From assembly GCA_913057245.1 (NCBI GenBank), contig CAJXNH010000006.1:1-64000 (forward strand): a stretch of DNA of 64,000 bases. The letters run 5' to 3'. The position numbers and the translations under genes are program-made. A model generated the notes under the pieces. That model ran no database searches and was not told the DNA's origin. It was given only the letters and a program-made list of their open reading frames with translations. Numbering within the stretch: the first letter of the stretch is position 1; every line of letters starts with the position of its first letter. The DNA is from an uncultured Phaeodactylibacter sp. GTDB taxonomy: Bacteria; Bacteroidota; Bacteroidia; Chitinophagales; Saprospiraceae. Positions 62,826 to 64,000 of this stretch are shown here, one piece after another.

Positions 62826-64000
62826 TTAGAGGTCCCGGACCTCATCCTTGAATACCACCCCGAACTGTTCCAGCTCGTCCAAAACAGGCTCGTACACTTC
62901 GGGGATAACCGGGATATTCACACCTTTGGACTCAATACGGCCCTCCATGACCAGCTTAACGAAAATGCCCAGTGGCAGCCCCACCAGCTTGGCCATTGCG
63001 GTATCGTTGGCGTTGCCCCCCTTCATCACCAGCGTGGATATCAGTTCTTTCTTTTTGCCCTCAAGTTCATATTCAAACTCGTGCTGCATGATAATCATGT
63101 CCTTATCTCTGGGCTCGAGTTTCCACTTTTCCATGAGCAGGTTTTCCAGGATGAGTGCCGGTGTGGCGTTGGCCAGCCCTACTTTCTTTTTGCGGAAAAG
63201 CCCCAGCCAGTCCAGCTTCTGCATGACCTCATGATCGGGGTCCAGCTTTAGCAGGTCGGCAATTCGGTCGCGCACGGATCCTGACTTATTCTGAGGGCTG
63301 AGATAGCCTTCCATCAGCTCGTGGTAGCTCACCTGCTCACTTTCCAGAATAGGATAGGAACCATCGGTCAGCCCGATTTTCACTAAGGCATTCCACGCAT
63401 CGCAGAAGCCCCGGTAGCGAATGGTGCCCCGCAGAATGTTGGGGATATCTGAAAGCCCGTAAACCTCACGGTAGAGCAGGGAGTCGCGGTTGGCATAAAC
63501 TTCGAACTCGCCCATGCCGGGAATATCAACCACCCGGTATTCCTTAAATAGGCGGTTGTAGGGAATGTACTTGTACTTGCCGTTTTCCAGGTACTGAGCG
63601 GTACCCTGCCCGGCGAGGACTACGTTGCGTGGGTTCCATGTGAATTTGTAATGCCAGGGGTTATTGTCGCTTTCGGGTGCAATCAGGCCGCCGGTATAGG
63701 AGCGAAAAGCAGTGATTTTACCGCCCTTTTCTTTAATCTCGTTGATTTGCCGCATAGCCGACATATGGTCGATGCCCGGGTCCAGCCCCATTTCGCCCAT
63801 AAAGATGAGCTCCCGGTCGCGGGCTTCATCACCCAGGCGGTAGAGCTCCTGAGAAACGTAGGAAGCGGTAATGAGGTGCTTTTTAAGCTTGATGCAATCG
63901 TGAGCCACCTCGAGATGCAAATGGGCAGGCAGGAGAGAGACCACTAAATCGGCACGCCCGATCAGGTCGCGGCGGTCGTTCACCTTGGTGACATCAAGCC
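62826..64000 (-). CDS. Saccharopine dehydrogenase-like protein (partial)
   Basis: The frame continues past the window end; 390 residues of the C-terminal part are visible from 63998. Segments include ADLVVSLLPAHLHLEVAH (NAD(P)-binding domain interior), GEMGLDPGIDHMSAMRQI and FRSYTGGLIAPESDNNPWHY, all typical of saccharopine dehydrogenase/homospermidine synthase-like proteins, and the late KKKELISTLVMKGGNANDTA. Enzymes of this type join 2-oxoglutarate to lysine epsilon-amino groups in lysine metabolism; the exact reaction here is uncertain. The flippase gene follows 6 bp later on the same strand. No start codon is assigned because the N-terminus lies outside the window. Confidence 0.88.
   Translation of the reverse strand, partial: LDVTKVNDRRDLIGRADLVVSLLPAHLHLEVAHDCIKLKKHLITASYVSQELYRLGDEARDRELIFMGEMGLDPGIDHMSAMRQINEIKEKGGKITAFRSYTGGLIAPESDNNPWHYKFTWNPRNVVLAGQGTAQYLENGKYKYIPYNRLFKEYRVVDIPGMGEFEVYANRDSLLYREVYGLSDIPNILRGTIRYRGFCDAWNALVKIGLTDGSYPILESEQVSYHELMEGYLSPQNKSGSVRDRIADLLKLDPDHEVMQKLDWLGLFRKKKVGLANATPALILENLLMEKWKLEPRDKDMIIMQHEFEYELEGKKKELISTLVMKGGNANDTAMAKLVGLPLGIFVKLVMEGRIESKGVNIPVIPEVYEPVLDELEQFGVVFKDEVRDL

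Overview
The window looks like a chromosomal segment of a Bacteroidota bacterium, most likely of the Saprospiria/Lewinella type. The evidence is six secreted proteins with type IX secretion (T9SS) C-terminal sorting domains (three type A, three type B/gliding-motility type), a SusC/SusD pair, an S46 dipeptidyl peptidase, and promoters of the Bacteroidota -7 form TAnnTTTG. I see no rRNA, tRNA, CRISPR array, transposase or integrase, and none of the T9SS machinery itself.

Layout. 1-3543: a multi-PAS/GAF sensor kinase whose 5' end looks disrupted at the window edge, overlapping a CheY-like receiver gene. 3545-7876: a secreted DRGH nuclease divergent from truA, then a nine-motif FG-GAP protein with a T9SS tail. 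8015-17554: a co-directional run of an NhaC-type antiporter with an extra secreted N-terminal domain, a DPP11-like S46 peptidase, pyrG, a translationally coupled membrane glycosyltransferase, a T9SS type B protein and a SpoU-family RNA methyltransferase. A strongly structured non-coding stretch (17555-17713) separates this run from a small glycan-utilisation-like locus: a GHL10 lipoprotein, an FAD oxidoreductase lipoprotein, and susC/susD. A 24-bp perfect palindrome lies in the 489-bp divergent region between the oxidoreductase and susC and is the obvious operator candidate. 26022-27934 holds cutC, osmC and an SDR.

28115-49765 is dominated by three giant minus-strand T9SS cargo genes (1892, 2351 and 2304 aa, together about 31% of the window). 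They are built from tandem Cys-containing repeats and are interrupted only by a plus-strand helical protein of unknown function. The 2351- and 2304-aa proteins are adjacent paralogues with the same C-terminal architecture but different N-termini and repeat numbers (18 versus 20).

50150-54719 is a minus-strand operon-like run transcribed pncB, DUF368 (polyprenyl-phosphate translocase type), aroE, proline dehydrogenase. 54860-58911 holds small proteins: a secreted unknown, an ACP phosphodiesterase-like protein, a one-helix membrane protein, a GPP34 (GOLPH3-like) protein, a charged coiled-coil protein and a secreted double-PDZ protein with a T9SS tail. The window ends with dnaK, queD, a Wzx-like flippase and a saccharopine-dehydrogenase-like gene that runs off the end.

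Functionally the segment mixes housekeeping metabolism (pyrG, truA, aroE, pncB, dnaK, queD) with surface biology: extracellular digestion (nuclease, DPP11), SusCD uptake and very large surface or adhesive proteins. The least explained items are the structured 17.6-kb element, the palindrome-controlled SusCD/oxidoreductase/GHL10 locus, the giant repeat proteins with the helical gene between them, and the GPP34/coiled-coil pair.
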